64,000 bases of DNA, from positions 5,942,501 to 6,006,500 of the forward strand of contig NZ_AP019308.1 of the NCBI RefSeq assembly GCF_003945345.1, read 5' to 3'. This document shows positions 27,598 through 36,287 of the stretch, one piece after another. The stretch is from Paenibacillus baekrokdamisoli. Lineage in GTDB: Bacteria; Bacillota; Bacilli; Paenibacillales; Paenibacillaceae. A program made the position numbers and the translations under genes. The notes beneath the pieces were generated by a model. That model was not told the DNA's origin, ran no database searches, and saw nothing but the letters and a program-made list of their open reading frames with translations. Within the stretch, counting starts at the first letter, position 1, and the number at the start of each line of letters is the position of its first letter.

Positions 27598-29160
27598 TCA
27601 CTCCGCGACTCCATCCTCAAGCAGCTTTTTGCCGCTGTTGCTATCATTCTTCCCTGCCCCAGCATTATTTTTTAGCCCTTTATCCTCTACAGACACCCCG
27701 TAGATGACAGGCTGTGGCTTATAGGTATCTCGCGAAATACGCTCTCGTGATACTTCTTTTCCATTCTCCAGCTTAGTCCGATAGGTTTCCACAACGAAGC
27801 CCGGTTTACCAGCAGTCAGCAGCAGTCTACCTCCTGGTTGTACGACAGCATTCGCTACTTCCTTTATCGGAGGCTCAATGGTTGTAACTGTTGTTGAATC
27901 AATCTTGTAGCTAACAGAGGAGGACATCGTGCCGAATAATTTCACGGTCAGCTGGCGATCTTGGACGACGGTTCGAATGAGAAGATAGTGGCCAGTCGTA
28001 TTCTTGAAGCGGAAATTAATTGCTCCTTCCGCGAAGGTAGCATCCTGTCCTTTGGGCAAATAGGAAACGGGAAGGGAATGATTACGCCGCTCCACCATAT
28101 TAAGGCCTGCCAGCAGAGCAGCGTTATATAGCGTACTTGAAACCTGACAGATCCCGCCGCCGATGCCTGGCACAAGCTCTCCATTAAGAATAACGGGTGC
28201 TTCGCGGAAGCCGTATTTCCTGCTAGTCAGGGAGATTACCTTGCTGTAGTCAAACACTTCACCGGGGGCAAGCTCCCAGTCATTCAAGGTCTTCGCTGTC
28301 GTACTTACATTATAGGCTCGCCCCGTACCGCTTGTTCTGAAGTCGGTAGTGAACGAGGTGATCTTCCGATCGATGCCCTCTGCTTTTAACCGCTCCAGTG
28401 TGATGTCTGGATGAACGACGCGCATCGCAAGCGGCAGGGTGACAGCCTGTTGCCCTTCTATGCCTCCAGAAGCAGAGGCTCCACCTGCACTTGCTCCCCA
28501 GTCTTTGGCGATAATAGCCTCCACAGCTTGCTGAGCTTTGCTGAACATGGCCTCCGCATCAAGGCGATAAGCATCCGAATGCGCACGATACACTACCTTG
28601 TCATCGGCTGTTATCGAACGAGCTGCATTACTCGGTTCATTGGCATTGAGAAAGCCCCACTGTCCTTTAATTTTGCTTAGGAAGGTTTGCTTGTTCCATC
28701 TTATTTCTATAAGGAGCGTTTCTGGAAATTTCATGCGAATCTTCATTTTATCCCAAATACTTCCTTCTTGAAGCTGGATAATCGCGGCTTTTGCAGCTTT
28801 TGTATCCAGAAGAATGCCGAGCTCAGCTAACGTCCATGTATGCTGCTGCCCAGCCTGCGAATTGACTTCTATAGTCAGAGGTATATTTGCCAGTGTTTCC
28901 TCCCGTTGTGTAAGCTCCAGCAGTGCATTTTTGATCGATAAACCCCCAATGGCAAAGGAAGCTTTACTGTGCAGAACCTGTTCATTCTTGCCAGCAGCAG
29001 TGCCGGAACCATTGACCAGTGGGTCACTGTTAGAGGCGTTAATTCGAACACCCTTCGGTATCTCATCGCGTGAAGAATAAATCCAAATCAATCCCCAGCC
29101 AGCCGAGCTTACAAGGAGAAGGGAAGCGGTAATAATTATGATCAAATGCAGTTTCTTCAT
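27598..29160 (-). CDS. VanW-family secreted or membrane-anchored protein
   Basis: A 520-residue protein with an N-terminal hydrophobic segment (LHLIIIITASLLLVSSAGWGLIWIY), a signal or anchor. A middle region (about 80-270) resembles the peptidoglycan-binding module often paired with VanW. The VanW domain follows, with the strong signature PGIGGGICQVSSTLYNAALL and FDYSKVISLTSRKYGF. The C-terminal part (VETYRTKLENGKEVSRERIS) looks like a G5-type beta domain. VanW is named from vancomycin-resistance clusters but has no proven reaction; most bacilli carry several such proteins without resistance genes. GAGGTGATGG precedes the ATG. It is monocistronic, with no functional link to neighbours seen. 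Confidence 0.88.
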   Translation of the reverse strand: MKKLHLIIIITASLLLVSSAGWGLIWIYSSRDEIPKGVRINASNSDPLVNGSGTAAGKNEQVLHSKASFAIGGLSIKNALLELTQREETLANIPLTIEVNSQAGQQHTWTLAELGILLDTKAAKAAIIQLQEGSIWDKMKIRMKFPETLLIEIRWNKQTFLSKIKGQWGFLNANEPSNAARSITADDKVVYRAHSDAYRLDAEAMFSKAQQAVEAIIAKDWGASAGGASASGGIEGQQAVTLPLAMRVVHPDITLERLKAEGIDRKITSFTTDFRTSGTGRAYNVSTTAKTLNDWELAPGEVFDYSKVISLTSRKYGFREAPVILNGELVPGIGGGICQVSSTLYNAALLAGLNMVERRNHSLPVSYLPKGQDATFAEGAINFRFKNTTGHYLLIRTVVQDRQLTVKLFGTMSSSVSYKIDSTTVTTIEPPIKEVANAVVQPGGRLLLTAGKPGFVVETYRTKLENGKEVSRERISRDTYKPQPVIYGVSVEDKGLKNNAGAGKNDSNSGKKLLEDGVAE

Positions 29161-29404
29161 GAATTCACCATCACCTCGAATTGCTAAGTTGATAGATGTA
29201 TATGCACTAGGATGCTATTTTCTGCCTACGAATGTTTGTCCCTTCATTTTGGTTTGGATAAAATCGTAAGTTCCACTCTGAATATCGACAAAGTAGAATT
29301 CCAACATTTGTCGAATCCGCTTCAGGTCCCTAATTAAATGTGAATAAATGTGAATAAGTACGGATGATTAGAAATATGAAAAATGCAGAATGTGGGACTT
29401 TCGT
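29161..29404. other. Divergent intergenic region before ftsE
   Basis: Leaders of the VanW-family gene (minus) and ftsE (plus). It contains a short tandem repeat of TGTGAATAA. No gene or RNA element is recognised. Confidence 0.4.
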
Positions 29405-29431
29405 AGAGGATTTGCCGTAATCATGTCGAAT
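29405..29431 (+). promoter_or_regulatory. Candidate sigma-H promoter of ftsEX
   Basis: AGAGGATTT (29405-29413), 11 bases, then GTCGAAT (29425-29431). This satisfies every fixed position of the sigma-H pattern RnAGGAwWW-N11-12-RnnGAAT as I recall it. It is about 35 bases before the ftsE start, and no better sigma-A pair was seen nearby. Confidence 0.5.
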
Positions 29432-29465
29432 ACATAAAAGCTGACTACCTACAGGATGTGATAAT

Positions 29466-30152
29466 GTGATCGAGTTGCAAGATATTTGGAAAACGTACAC
29501 GGATGGCACGCATGCACTGCGTGGCGTTTCTGTTCTTATAGACCGTAATGAATTTGTCTATTTAGTCGGTCCCTCAGGTGCGGGGAAATCAACCTTTATG
29601 AAGCTGATCTATCGTGAGGACATTCCTACGAAGGGTCAAATCTCTGTCAACGGCTTTAATATCGGTAAACTAAAGCCTCGCAAAATCCCTTTCGTTCGTC
29701 GGAATATAGGCGTTATTTTTCAAGATTATCGGCTGCTTCCCAAGCTGACCGCGTATGAGAATATTGCTTTTGCCATGGAAGTCATTGAAGCGCCTCGCCG
29801 CATCATCAAGAAACGGACGATGGAGGTACTGGAGCTGGTTGGTCTAAAGAATAAGCAAAACAGTCTCCCCCAGCAGCTATCCGGCGGTGAGCAGCAGCGT
29901 ATTGCCATAGCTCGCGCCATCGTCAATAATCCAGCTGTTATTGTTGCGGATGAGCCGACGGGGAACCTGGATCCAGAGACGTCATGGGGAATTATGAATT
30001 TGCTCGAAGAAATTAATTTTCGTGGAACGACAATTGTAATGGCTACTCATAACAGAGAGATTGTGAACACGCTTCGCAAACGAGTTATAGCGATAGAGAA
30101 TGGTGTCATCGTTCGTGATGAGGCAAGAGGGGAGTACGGCTATGAAAATTAG
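29466..30152 (+). CDS. ftsE: Cell-division ABC ATPase FtsE
   Basis: The cytoplasmic ATPase of FtsEX, a type VII ABC system that does not transport but transmits ATP hydrolysis across the membrane to a murein hydrolase. The protein has 228 residues: Walker A GPSGAGKST at about 35-43, Q-loop IFQDYRLLP, signature LSGGEQQRIAIARA, Walker B VIVADEPTGNLD and switch MATHNREIV. The start is GTG 29466, because the overlapping ATG at 29464 reads into TGA. The last 11 bases overlap ftsX. Confidence 0.97.
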   Translation: MIELQDIWKTYTDGTHALRGVSVLIDRNEFVYLVGPSGAGKSTFMKLIYREDIPTKGQISVNGFNIGKLKPRKIPFVRRNIGVIFQDYRLLPKLTAYENIAFAMEVIEAPRRIIKKRTMEVLELVGLKNKQNSLPQQLSGGEQQRIAIARAIVNNPAVIVADEPTGNLDPETSWGIMNLLEEINFRGTTIVMATHNREIVNTLRKRVIAIENGVIVRDEARGEYGYEN

Positions 30153-31050
30153 CACGCTTCTCAGACATTTGCGTGAGGGTATCTTGAATATCGTTCGAAA
30201 CGGCTGGATGACCTTTGCTTCAATTAGCTCCATCGTTATCTCTTTGTTCATTCTGGGTGTGTTCCTACTGATGGCGCTGAATGTCAATAATTTGGCTGAC
30301 CAGATTGAGAATGAAGTTCAAATACGTGTCTTTCTTCAACTGAATACAGATCAAGCCAAGATTGATCAGCTTAAGAACGCAATCGGCAACATTCCAGAAG
30401 TGAGCAAAGTAACCTTTGTCTCCAAAGCGGAAGGCTTGGATCTGCTGCGCAAGAACATAGGAACAGACTTGCTCGAGGGCTACAATGGTACGAACAATCC
30501 GCTTCCGGATTCTTTTACTGTAGAGGTCTTTGAACCGCAGAATATCGCTTTTGCAGCTAAGAAAATCGATGCTGTCAATAAAGCAGATGGCACCAACCCC
30601 ATCAAGAGCGTCAAGTATGGCAAAGGCACGGTTGAATCCTTGTTCAAAATTACCAATGCTGTCCGTAATATCGGACTTGTCATCGTAGCCGGACTTGCCA
30701 TAACGGCGATGTTCCTCATTTCGAACACCATTAAGATCACAATCATCGCGCGTCGCCGCGAAATTGGAATTATGAAGCTCGTTGGAGCAACCAACAACTT
30801 TATTCGCTGGCCGTTCTTCATCGAGGGTGCCCTAATTGGGATGTTAGGTTCAGCTATTACGGTAGCACTGCTATTATTCGGGTATTCACAGCTTGTGCAG
30901 GTTTCCCAATTCCAGCTTGGCTTGATGATGATTAAGCTTATTACGATTAAGGAAGTCGGATTCTATATTTCCTTACTTCTGTTTGGACTCGGTACGATTA
31001 TTGGGATATGGGGCAGCACCTTATCCATTCGTAAGTATCTAAAAGTATAG
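30142..31050 (+). CDS. ftsX: Cell-division permease-like protein FtsX
   Basis: The membrane partner of FtsE, 302 residues. A first transmembrane segment (ISSIVISLFILGVFLLMAL) is followed by an extracellular domain of about 110 residues, which in other species binds the hydrolase. Three C-terminal helices follow: IVAGLAITAMFLISNTI, IGMLGSAITVALLLFGY and FYISLLLFGLGTIIGI. ATG 30142 overlaps the end of ftsE by 11 bases, with GAGGGGAG upstream. In B. subtilis FtsEX activates the elongation hydrolase CwlO and promotes entry into sporulation. Confidence 0.97.
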   Translation: MKISTLLRHLREGILNIVRNGWMTFASISSIVISLFILGVFLLMALNVNNLADQIENEVQIRVFLQLNTDQAKIDQLKNAIGNIPEVSKVTFVSKAEGLDLLRKNIGTDLLEGYNGTNNPLPDSFTVEVFEPQNIAFAAKKIDAVNKADGTNPIKSVKYGKGTVESLFKITNAVRNIGLVIVAGLAITAMFLISNTIKITIIARRREIGIMKLVGATNNFIRWPFFIEGALIGMLGSAITVALLLFGYSQLVQVSQFQLGLMMIKLITIKEVGFYISLLLFGLGTIIGIWGSTLSIRKYLKV

Positions 31051-31062
31051 GTGGGTGCAAAC

Positions 31063-32235
31063 GTGAAAAAAGGACTGGCCGTCTTAGTCGTTATTCTACT
31101 AGCAGGGTATATTTTCCAACCATTTAATGGAGAAGCTTCATCGCAGGTGGATAAGATCAATCGAGAGCTCGAGAAGGTCAAGCAAGAGATGAGCGCGGCT
31201 TCCCATAATCGTAACCAAGCGGACAAAGACAAACAGTATGCGCTTGCCATGAAAGAGAAAACCGCGCAGTCGGTTAATGAAATTCTCGCCCAAATTAACG
31301 AGGTTGGCACGCAGCTAAGCAACGTGCAAGGACAGATTGATAAGACGAAAGAGAGCTTGCAGCAAGCCGGCGAAGATCTACAAGCTGCGGAGGAGCGACT
31401 TGTTTCACAAGATAAACTGCTCCAATCGCGAATTCGGTTAATGTACACCGATGGCTTTGTTTCTTATTTGGATGTTCTAATGAGCTCGACGAGCTTCAGT
31501 GATTTCCTTGATCGAACCGATTCACTCCAATCGATTCTTGGCCAAGATCAGGATATACTAGATAATCACAAAAAGGACAAGGCGCTTGTTGTAAAGAAGA
31601 AGCAAGAGATTGAAAAGTCACTTAACGATGTGAAGCAGATGTATGCCAAGCTGGGCGACTTTCAATCCCTTCTGAAGGATAAGGAAAACGAGAAGGAAGT
31701 CATGGTTCTCAAGTATAAGAATAAAGCAGAAGAGCTGGAGGAGATTAGCGACGAGCAAGAAGCGCTTCTCATTAAGCTGGCGAAGAAGTTCTCTGACCTT
31801 GAGAATAAGAAGAAAGCGATCAAAACTTACTATACAGGCGGCAAGCTCGGTATGCCGCTTCGCGCGGAGTATCGCCTATCTTCTCCTTTTGGCTATCGCA
31901 TACATCCCGTATCCGGCAAGAAGAAGCTGCATGCAGGTATGGATATGGCCGTACCGAAAGGGACGCCAATCTATGCAGCAGAATCGGGCATTGTAATCGT
32001 TGCACAATGGTGGAATGGCTATGGTAACTGTGTCATTATCAACCATGGAGGCGGTCTATGGACCATATATGGTCATATCCGTGAAGGCGGTATTGAAGTA
32101 GAAAAGGGACAGACAGTGAAGCGTGGTCAGAAAATCGCGGAAGTCGGCAGTACCGGCATCTCGACAGGGAATCATTTGCACTTCGAAGTCCGTATGAACG
32201 AGAATCCAGTAAACCCAGCACCCTATCTAAAATAA
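31063..32235 (+). CDS. Coiled-coil M23 peptidase / murein hydrolase activator (EnvC/CwlO-like)
   Basis: A 390-residue exported protein with signal LAVLVVILLAGYIFQPF. A long helical coiled coil (about 30-265) contains repeated Lys/Glu/Gln-rich heptads, as in the FtsX-binding regions of EnvC and PcsB. A C-terminal LytM/M23 domain (about 270-390) keeps the zinc/catalytic residues: HAGMD, IYGHI and HLHFEV. With all metal ligands present it may be an active DD-endopeptidase, unlike E. coli EnvC. It follows ftsX after 12 bases, so it is very likely the FtsEX partner. GTG 31063 is chosen over GTG 31051 because AGGTGGG lies 7 bases before it. Confidence 0.93.
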   Translation: MKKGLAVLVVILLAGYIFQPFNGEASSQVDKINRELEKVKQEMSAASHNRNQADKDKQYALAMKEKTAQSVNEILAQINEVGTQLSNVQGQIDKTKESLQQAGEDLQAAEERLVSQDKLLQSRIRLMYTDGFVSYLDVLMSSTSFSDFLDRTDSLQSILGQDQDILDNHKKDKALVVKKKQEIEKSLNDVKQMYAKLGDFQSLLKDKENEKEVMVLKYKNKAEELEEISDEQEALLIKLAKKFSDLENKKKAIKTYYTGGKLGMPLRAEYRLSSPFGYRIHPVSGKKKLHAGMDMAVPKGTPIYAAESGIVIVAQWWNGYGNCVIINHGGGLWTIYGHIREGGIEVEKGQTVKRGQKIAEVGSTGISTGNHLHFEVRMNENPVNPAPYLK

Positions 32236-32268
32236 CAGCGGCAGAATAAGATGATATTCTCCGCAACT

Positions 32269-32312
32269 GACAATGCCGCACCCAACATGCAAATAATTGG
32301 GTGCGGCTTGTC
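32269..32312 (+). terminator. Strong hairpin after the M23 gene (no T-run)
   Basis: GCCGCACCCAA/TTGGGTGCGGC, extended by GACAA/TTGTC. No poly-T follows, so it may act as an mRNA stabiliser or a partial terminator. Confidence 0.55.
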
Positions 32313-32353
32313 ATATACTAGGAGAGTTGTGGTTTTCGCTTACATAGGGGTTA

Positions 32354-32385
32354 AGCATATGTTTTGTAAGGATCGGTCATATGCT
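32354..32385. promoter_or_regulatory. Inverted repeat before ctpB
   Basis: AGCATATG (32354-32361) and CATATGCT (32378-32385) are perfect inverted arms 16 bases apart, ending about 10 bases before the GAGGTGG ribosome site of the next gene. Possible operator or hairpin over the translation start. Confidence 0.35.
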
Positions 32386-32409
32386 CATTTTGTTTGAGGT
32401 GGTGTGAAC

Positions 32410-33879
32410 ATGCAGTTCAAAGGACGTACGGTGGCGGCTTTTATGTTACTTACAATGGCGGTATCCGTACTGGTGACGCTAACGGTAGAGGACCGATGGG
32501 TAGCGCTTGGGAGCAGTGGATCTCCAGCTGGAGCAGCTGCATCAGAGACAACCGGGTCACAAGGGCTGAGCCAGAAGGAGCTCGGTAAGCTGAACACGGT
32601 CATGTCTCTGATTGAGAGTAAATATTTTCGCGAGATTGATCGTTCGAAAATAGTTGATGGTGCGATTACAGGGATGATGAGCTCCCTTGGTGATCCCTAC
32701 TCCGTCTATATGGAGAAGGAAGTAGCACAGCACTTCTCAGAGACCATTGAGGGCTCTTTCACTGGGATTGGCGCTGGCGTAGCGCTTAAGGATGGGAAGA
32801 TCACGATTGAATCGGCTATTAAAGGCTCACCCGCTGAACGTGCGGGTATCCTCCCGAACGATGTGCTCTTATCCGTTGACGGTGAGAAGCTTGATGGGAT
32901 ATCGCTAGCTGACGCCGTAGCCAAGATTCGTGGGCCCAAGGGCTCCAAAGTGAAGCTGACGATCTCTCGCGAAGGCGTGTCGCAGCCTGTGCAGCTCACG
33001 ATTGTACGGGATGATATTGACTACGAGACGGTGTATGCTCATTTGCGCAGCGATGGAATCGGCGTGATCGAGATTCGTCAATTCTCATTGAATACGGGAG
33101 ATCGATTCTTGGAGGAGCTAGCGAGCCTTGAGAAACAGGGGATGAAAGGGCTTATTATTGACGTACGGGGCAATCCAGGTGGTGTACTGCCTGTTGTTGT
33201 TTCGATCGCACAGCCCTTCGTAGCGAAGGGAGAACCCATCGTGCAGGTCGAGGACAAGAGCGGACATCGTGAGAAAACCTTGTCTACGGGCGGAGGGAAA
33301 AGCTATCCGATTGCAGTTCTGATGAACAAAGGAAGCGCCAGTGCATCCGAGGTTCTAGCAGGTGCGCTCAAGGAAGAAGCGCATGCGCTGCTTGTTGGCG
33401 ACACCTCTTTTGGTAAAGGAACCGTGCAGGTTAGCTATGAGAAAGTGATGGCTGATGGCAGCCTGATTAAGATGACGATTGCAAAATGGTTAACACCGCT
33501 TGGTAATTGGGTCCATGAGAAAGGGCTTAAACCAGACGTACAGGTGCTCTTGCCAGACTTCTACAACGTTGTGCGTATGTCGAAGACCAAGACACTTGTG
33601 CGCGATACGATTGAAGCAGATACGAAGAGTCTGCAAATCATGTTAGGTGGTCTTGGCTACAAGATTGACCGTAAGGACGGTTATTATAGTGCTGTAACCG
33701 AATCGCAGGTTAAAGCCTTTCAGAAAGATAACGGATTAGCGATTACCGGTAAAACGGATAAAGCGACGGCTGTTAAAATCGAGGAAAAGCTGAGCCAGAC
33801 CATAAAAGACGAGAAGAATGATATCCAGCTTAGTAAAGCGGTAATTGTTCTCCAGCAGAAGCTTGGTGTCGCTCGATAG
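32410..33879 (+). CDS. ctpB: S41 carboxy-terminal processing protease (CtpA/CtpB family)
   Basis: An exported serine protease that trims proteins from their C-terminus. The protein has 489 residues: signal anchor VAAFMLLTMAVSVLVTLTV, PDZ domain (SFTGIGAGVALKDGKITI to about residue 200), S41 protease with the catalytic serine in NKGSASASEVLAGAL and the lysine in SFGKGTVQ, then a C-terminal peptidoglycan-binding domain (LQIMLGGLGYKIDRKDGYY). In B. subtilis the gene at this place, ctpB, cleaves SpoIVFA to trigger pro-sigma-K processing; the symbol rests on position and domain order. ATG 32410 has GAGGTGG 7 bases upstream. Confidence 0.93.
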   Translation: MQFKGRTVAAFMLLTMAVSVLVTLTVEDRWVALGSSGSPAGAAASETTGSQGLSQKELGKLNTVMSLIESKYFREIDRSKIVDGAITGMMSSLGDPYSVYMEKEVAQHFSETIEGSFTGIGAGVALKDGKITIESAIKGSPAERAGILPNDVLLSVDGEKLDGISLADAVAKIRGPKGSKVKLTISREGVSQPVQLTIVRDDIDYETVYAHLRSDGIGVIEIRQFSLNTGDRFLEELASLEKQGMKGLIIDVRGNPGGVLPVVVSIAQPFVAKGEPIVQVEDKSGHREKTLSTGGGKSYPIAVLMNKGSASASEVLAGALKEEAHALLVGDTSFGKGTVQVSYEKVMADGSLIKMTIAKWLTPLGNWVHEKGLKPDVQVLLPDFYNVVRMSKTKTLVRDTIEADTKSLQIMLGGLGYKIDRKDGYYSAVTESQVKAFQKDNGLAITGKTDKATAVKIEEKLSQTIKDEKNDIQLSKAVIVLQQKLGVAR

Positions 33880-33917
33880 AGCAGGCAGGATTTTGCAAGG
33901 CTGATGTCGAATAGGTA

Positions 33918-33964
33918 GAAGGTTGATACTGCGAAAGCAATCGCGGTGCAGCCTTCTTTTTTTT
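33918..33964 (+). terminator. Terminator after ctpB
   Basis: GAAGGTTG/CAGCCTTC outer stem with an inner ACTGCG/CGCGGT region, followed by a run of eight T. Confidence 0.92.
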
Positions 33965-34055
33965 ATGATCTATTTCGGAGGGGATATTACTCGCCATCGC
34001 TGGTAAAGAGGACACGAACCCCGTGCTGCTTCTCAGCCTAGAAGGAGTGAAAACG

Positions 34056-35357
34056 TTGGATATCGTATTAGAATTGCTCAGGCAAGCAGGCTCTGCAGTC
34101 GTTGGACTTCTTCTATCACCGTTCTACTATATCGCAGTGCTTCTTATTATGCTTCAATATATGAGGCAAACGCGTCTTGAAAGAAAGCTATTCCATGTGA
34201 AGCTTCATGCTTGGCCGATGGAACTAGGCAGGACGATATTGGCAGGTCTTGTCGTTGGTTTAGTGATATCTTGTGCAGGCTTGTTCCTTGGAGTTACAGT
34301 GACCGGAGAAGCCGTTCTCTGGATGTGGGGGACGGCAGCCGTGCTTGCTATCGTGCGGGTTCGATATTTATGCTTCGCTTATGGCGTTGGGCTGCTAGGC
34401 ATTCTGCAATGGATAATAGGTTTCACACCGCTTGCAGAGCGTAGTGACTGGTTTGGCCATATGATGACATCGCTGAGTCAACTGGATATACCGGGTCTTC
34501 TTTTTCTCGTTGCGATTATGCATTTGGCGGAAGCCTTGCTAGTTCGCTGGCAGGGTGCGAGGTTTGCAAGCCCGCTGTTTCTGGAGGGAAAAAGGGGTAA
34601 GCTGGTAGGCGGCTATGCCCTGCAGGGTTATTGGCCAGTGCCAATGTTTATGCTGGCTCCTGCAGCTGCAGGCAGTGGTGCTCATATGATGCTTCCTTGG
34701 TCAACCTGGTTTGGAGACAGCTCAATGTGGAGCAACGGATTCACGATGATCGGTTTCCCGATGATGATAGGCTTTACGGAATTAACGCGGACGATGCTGC
34801 CGCAGGCAAAGGCGCGTATCGCCTCGCAATCATTGCTTATTTATGGTATTTGCTTGGGAAGTATCGCAATTGGTGCTGTTTACTGGTCACCGCTTACACT
34901 ATTAGCAGCACTTTGCTCTTTGCTTCTTCATGAAGCCATTATTCTATGGAGCAACTTCAAAGAGACAACAACGAGTCCTTTCTTTGTTCATGATGAGCGA
35001 GGATTGCGCATACTTGCTGTTATTCCAGGGACACCAGCGGAATCTATGGGGATCAAGGTCGGAGAGGTGCTTCAGAAAGTAAATGGTATGCGAGTTCGTT
35101 CGAAGGAAGAACTCTATACTGCCCTTCATATCAATTCAGCTTTCTGCAAGCTTGAGGTGTTAAATCTGGAGGGACATGTGAAATTCGTCCACCGTGCGCG
35201 GTACGCAGGCGAGCACCATCAGCTTGGCGTTGTCCTCGCTCCTGATGATCAGGCAGACTATTATGCGGCATCCGCTAATGCATCCTTGCTCGATATTATC
35301 GGGCGCAGACGTACGACAAGGCAGAGAGAAACACCTTCAGTCCCAACATCGCTTTAA
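34056..35357 (+). CDS. minJ: MinJ-like PDZ membrane protein
   Basis: MinJ links MinCD to DivIVA and so places the division septum and disassembles it afterwards. This protein has 433 residues: an N-terminal membrane part with about eight hydrophobic segments (LLLSPFYYIAVLLIMLQYM, TILAGLVVGLVISCAGLFLGV, and so on to about 320), then a cytoplasmic PDZ domain (GLRILAVIPGTPAESMGIKVGEVLQKVNGM). The same architecture and the same neighbour (ctpB) are found for minJ in B. subtilis. The start is TTG 34056, with AAGGAG 8 bases upstream, not GTG 34023. Identity is by topology and synteny, as sequence conservation is low in this family. Confidence 0.82.
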   Translation: MDIVLELLRQAGSAVVGLLLSPFYYIAVLLIMLQYMRQTRLERKLFHVKLHAWPMELGRTILAGLVVGLVISCAGLFLGVTVTGEAVLWMWGTAAVLAIVRVRYLCFAYGVGLLGILQWIIGFTPLAERSDWFGHMMTSLSQLDIPGLLFLVAIMHLAEALLVRWQGARFASPLFLEGKRGKLVGGYALQGYWPVPMFMLAPAAAGSGAHMMLPWSTWFGDSSMWSNGFTMIGFPMMIGFTELTRTMLPQAKARIASQSLLIYGICLGSIAIGAVYWSPLTLLAALCSLLLHEAIILWSNFKETTTSPFFVHDERGLRILAVIPGTPAESMGIKVGEVLQKVNGMRVRSKEELYTALHINSAFCKLEVLNLEGHVKFVHRARYAGEHHQLGVVLAPDDQADYYAASANASLLDIIGRRRTTRQRETPSVPTSL

Positions 35358-35440
35358 AATCATATGAAATAGTGAAAAATGGATCGGCATCCTCATTAAA
35401 GCAGATGGCGATTCATTTTTTGAATACACTCTTCTATACA

Positions 35441-35478
35441 AAACAGACGAACCATTCACCAATGGTCCGTCTGTTTTT
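35441..35478. terminator. Bidirectional terminator between minJ and motB
   Basis: AACAGACG(A/G)ACCATT and its complement around a CACC loop. TTTTT follows on the plus strand; an A-rich stretch on the other side supplies U residues for the minus strand. Confidence 0.85.
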
Positions 35479-35501
35479 ACATTTAAATGTTCGTCCTCAG
35501 T

Positions 35502-36287
35502 TTACTTGAAATCCAAACTGCGTAATACGGTAATTTCGACACGGCGATTCTTTTGTCTATTCGCATTCGTTGTGTTGGGCACGACTGGACGTGTATCTCC
35601 ATATCCGGCGATTTTAAATTTCTTGGGGTCGATCTTAGCTTTATCAACAAAATAACGAAGAACGGATAAAGACCGCCCTGCAGAGAGCTCCCAGTTATCC
35701 TGGAATACCCCGCCTGGCTGAATGGCCAGATTATCGGTATGGCCCTCAATGCTAATCGTGTTATGCAGGGTTGAGAATAAGCTGGCCAGCTTGCCAAGAA
35801 CGGGAAGCGCATTGTCCTTCAGGTTCGCCTTCCCTAGATCAAATAGAAATTGATCAGACAATCGAATGGCGATTCCTTCTGAGGTATCCGCAACAAAAAT
35901 TTTATTTTCCAAATGATTTTGCTTAATATACGATTGGATGACCTTCAATAAATCCTGAAGATTTTGCTCCATCTGTCTTTTTGCTTCTTCTTGGAGCTTT
36001 TCTTTATCCGGTTTATCCACCTTCTCGGAGGTTTCGGCAGGTTTCGGCTGCTGCGCTCTATCTAAAGAACCGGTTACACCGGAACCCATCTCAATAACAG
36101 TGTCGGATTTGCGGAATTCAAGCTGGAGGGACTGTGCCAGCACTTCGTATTTCTGCGTATCGATCCGGCTCATCGCATAGAGAATAACGAAAAAAATCAT
36201 GAGCAGCGTAATCAAATCTGCATAGGTAATGAGCCAGCGTTCATGACTTTCTGGAGCGGCTGGTTTTTTTCTACTCCTTCGGCGCAT
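35502..36287 (-). CDS. motB: Flagellar motor stator protein MotB
   Basis: The stator subunit that anchors the ion channel to peptidoglycan. The protein has 261 residues: one transmembrane helix (YADLITLLMIFFVILYAM) with the ion-carrying aspartate at residue 24, a flexible linker and plug (about 50-110), then an OmpA-like peptidoglycan-binding domain with SIEGHTDNLA and AGYGDTRPV. The start overlaps the end of motA by 17 bases, so the two are co-translated. Proton versus sodium use (MotB or MotS) cannot be decided from these residues. Confidence 0.95.
   Translation of the reverse strand: MRRRSRKKPAAPESHERWLITYADLITLLMIFFVILYAMSRIDTQKYEVLAQSLQLEFRKSDTVIEMGSGVTGSLDRAQQPKPAETSEKVDKPDKEKLQEEAKRQMEQNLQDLLKVIQSYIKQNHLENKIFVADTSEGIAIRLSDQFLFDLGKANLKDNALPVLGKLASLFSTLHNTISIEGHTDNLAIQPGGVFQDNWELSAGRSLSVLRYFVDKAKIDPKKFKIAGYGDTRPVVPNTTNANRQKNRRVEITVLRSLDFK

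Noticed and set aside
27598..29160. Glycopeptide-resistance gene
   Set aside because: VanW-domain proteins are common in bacilli; no vanHAX, vanRS or other resistance gene is nearby.
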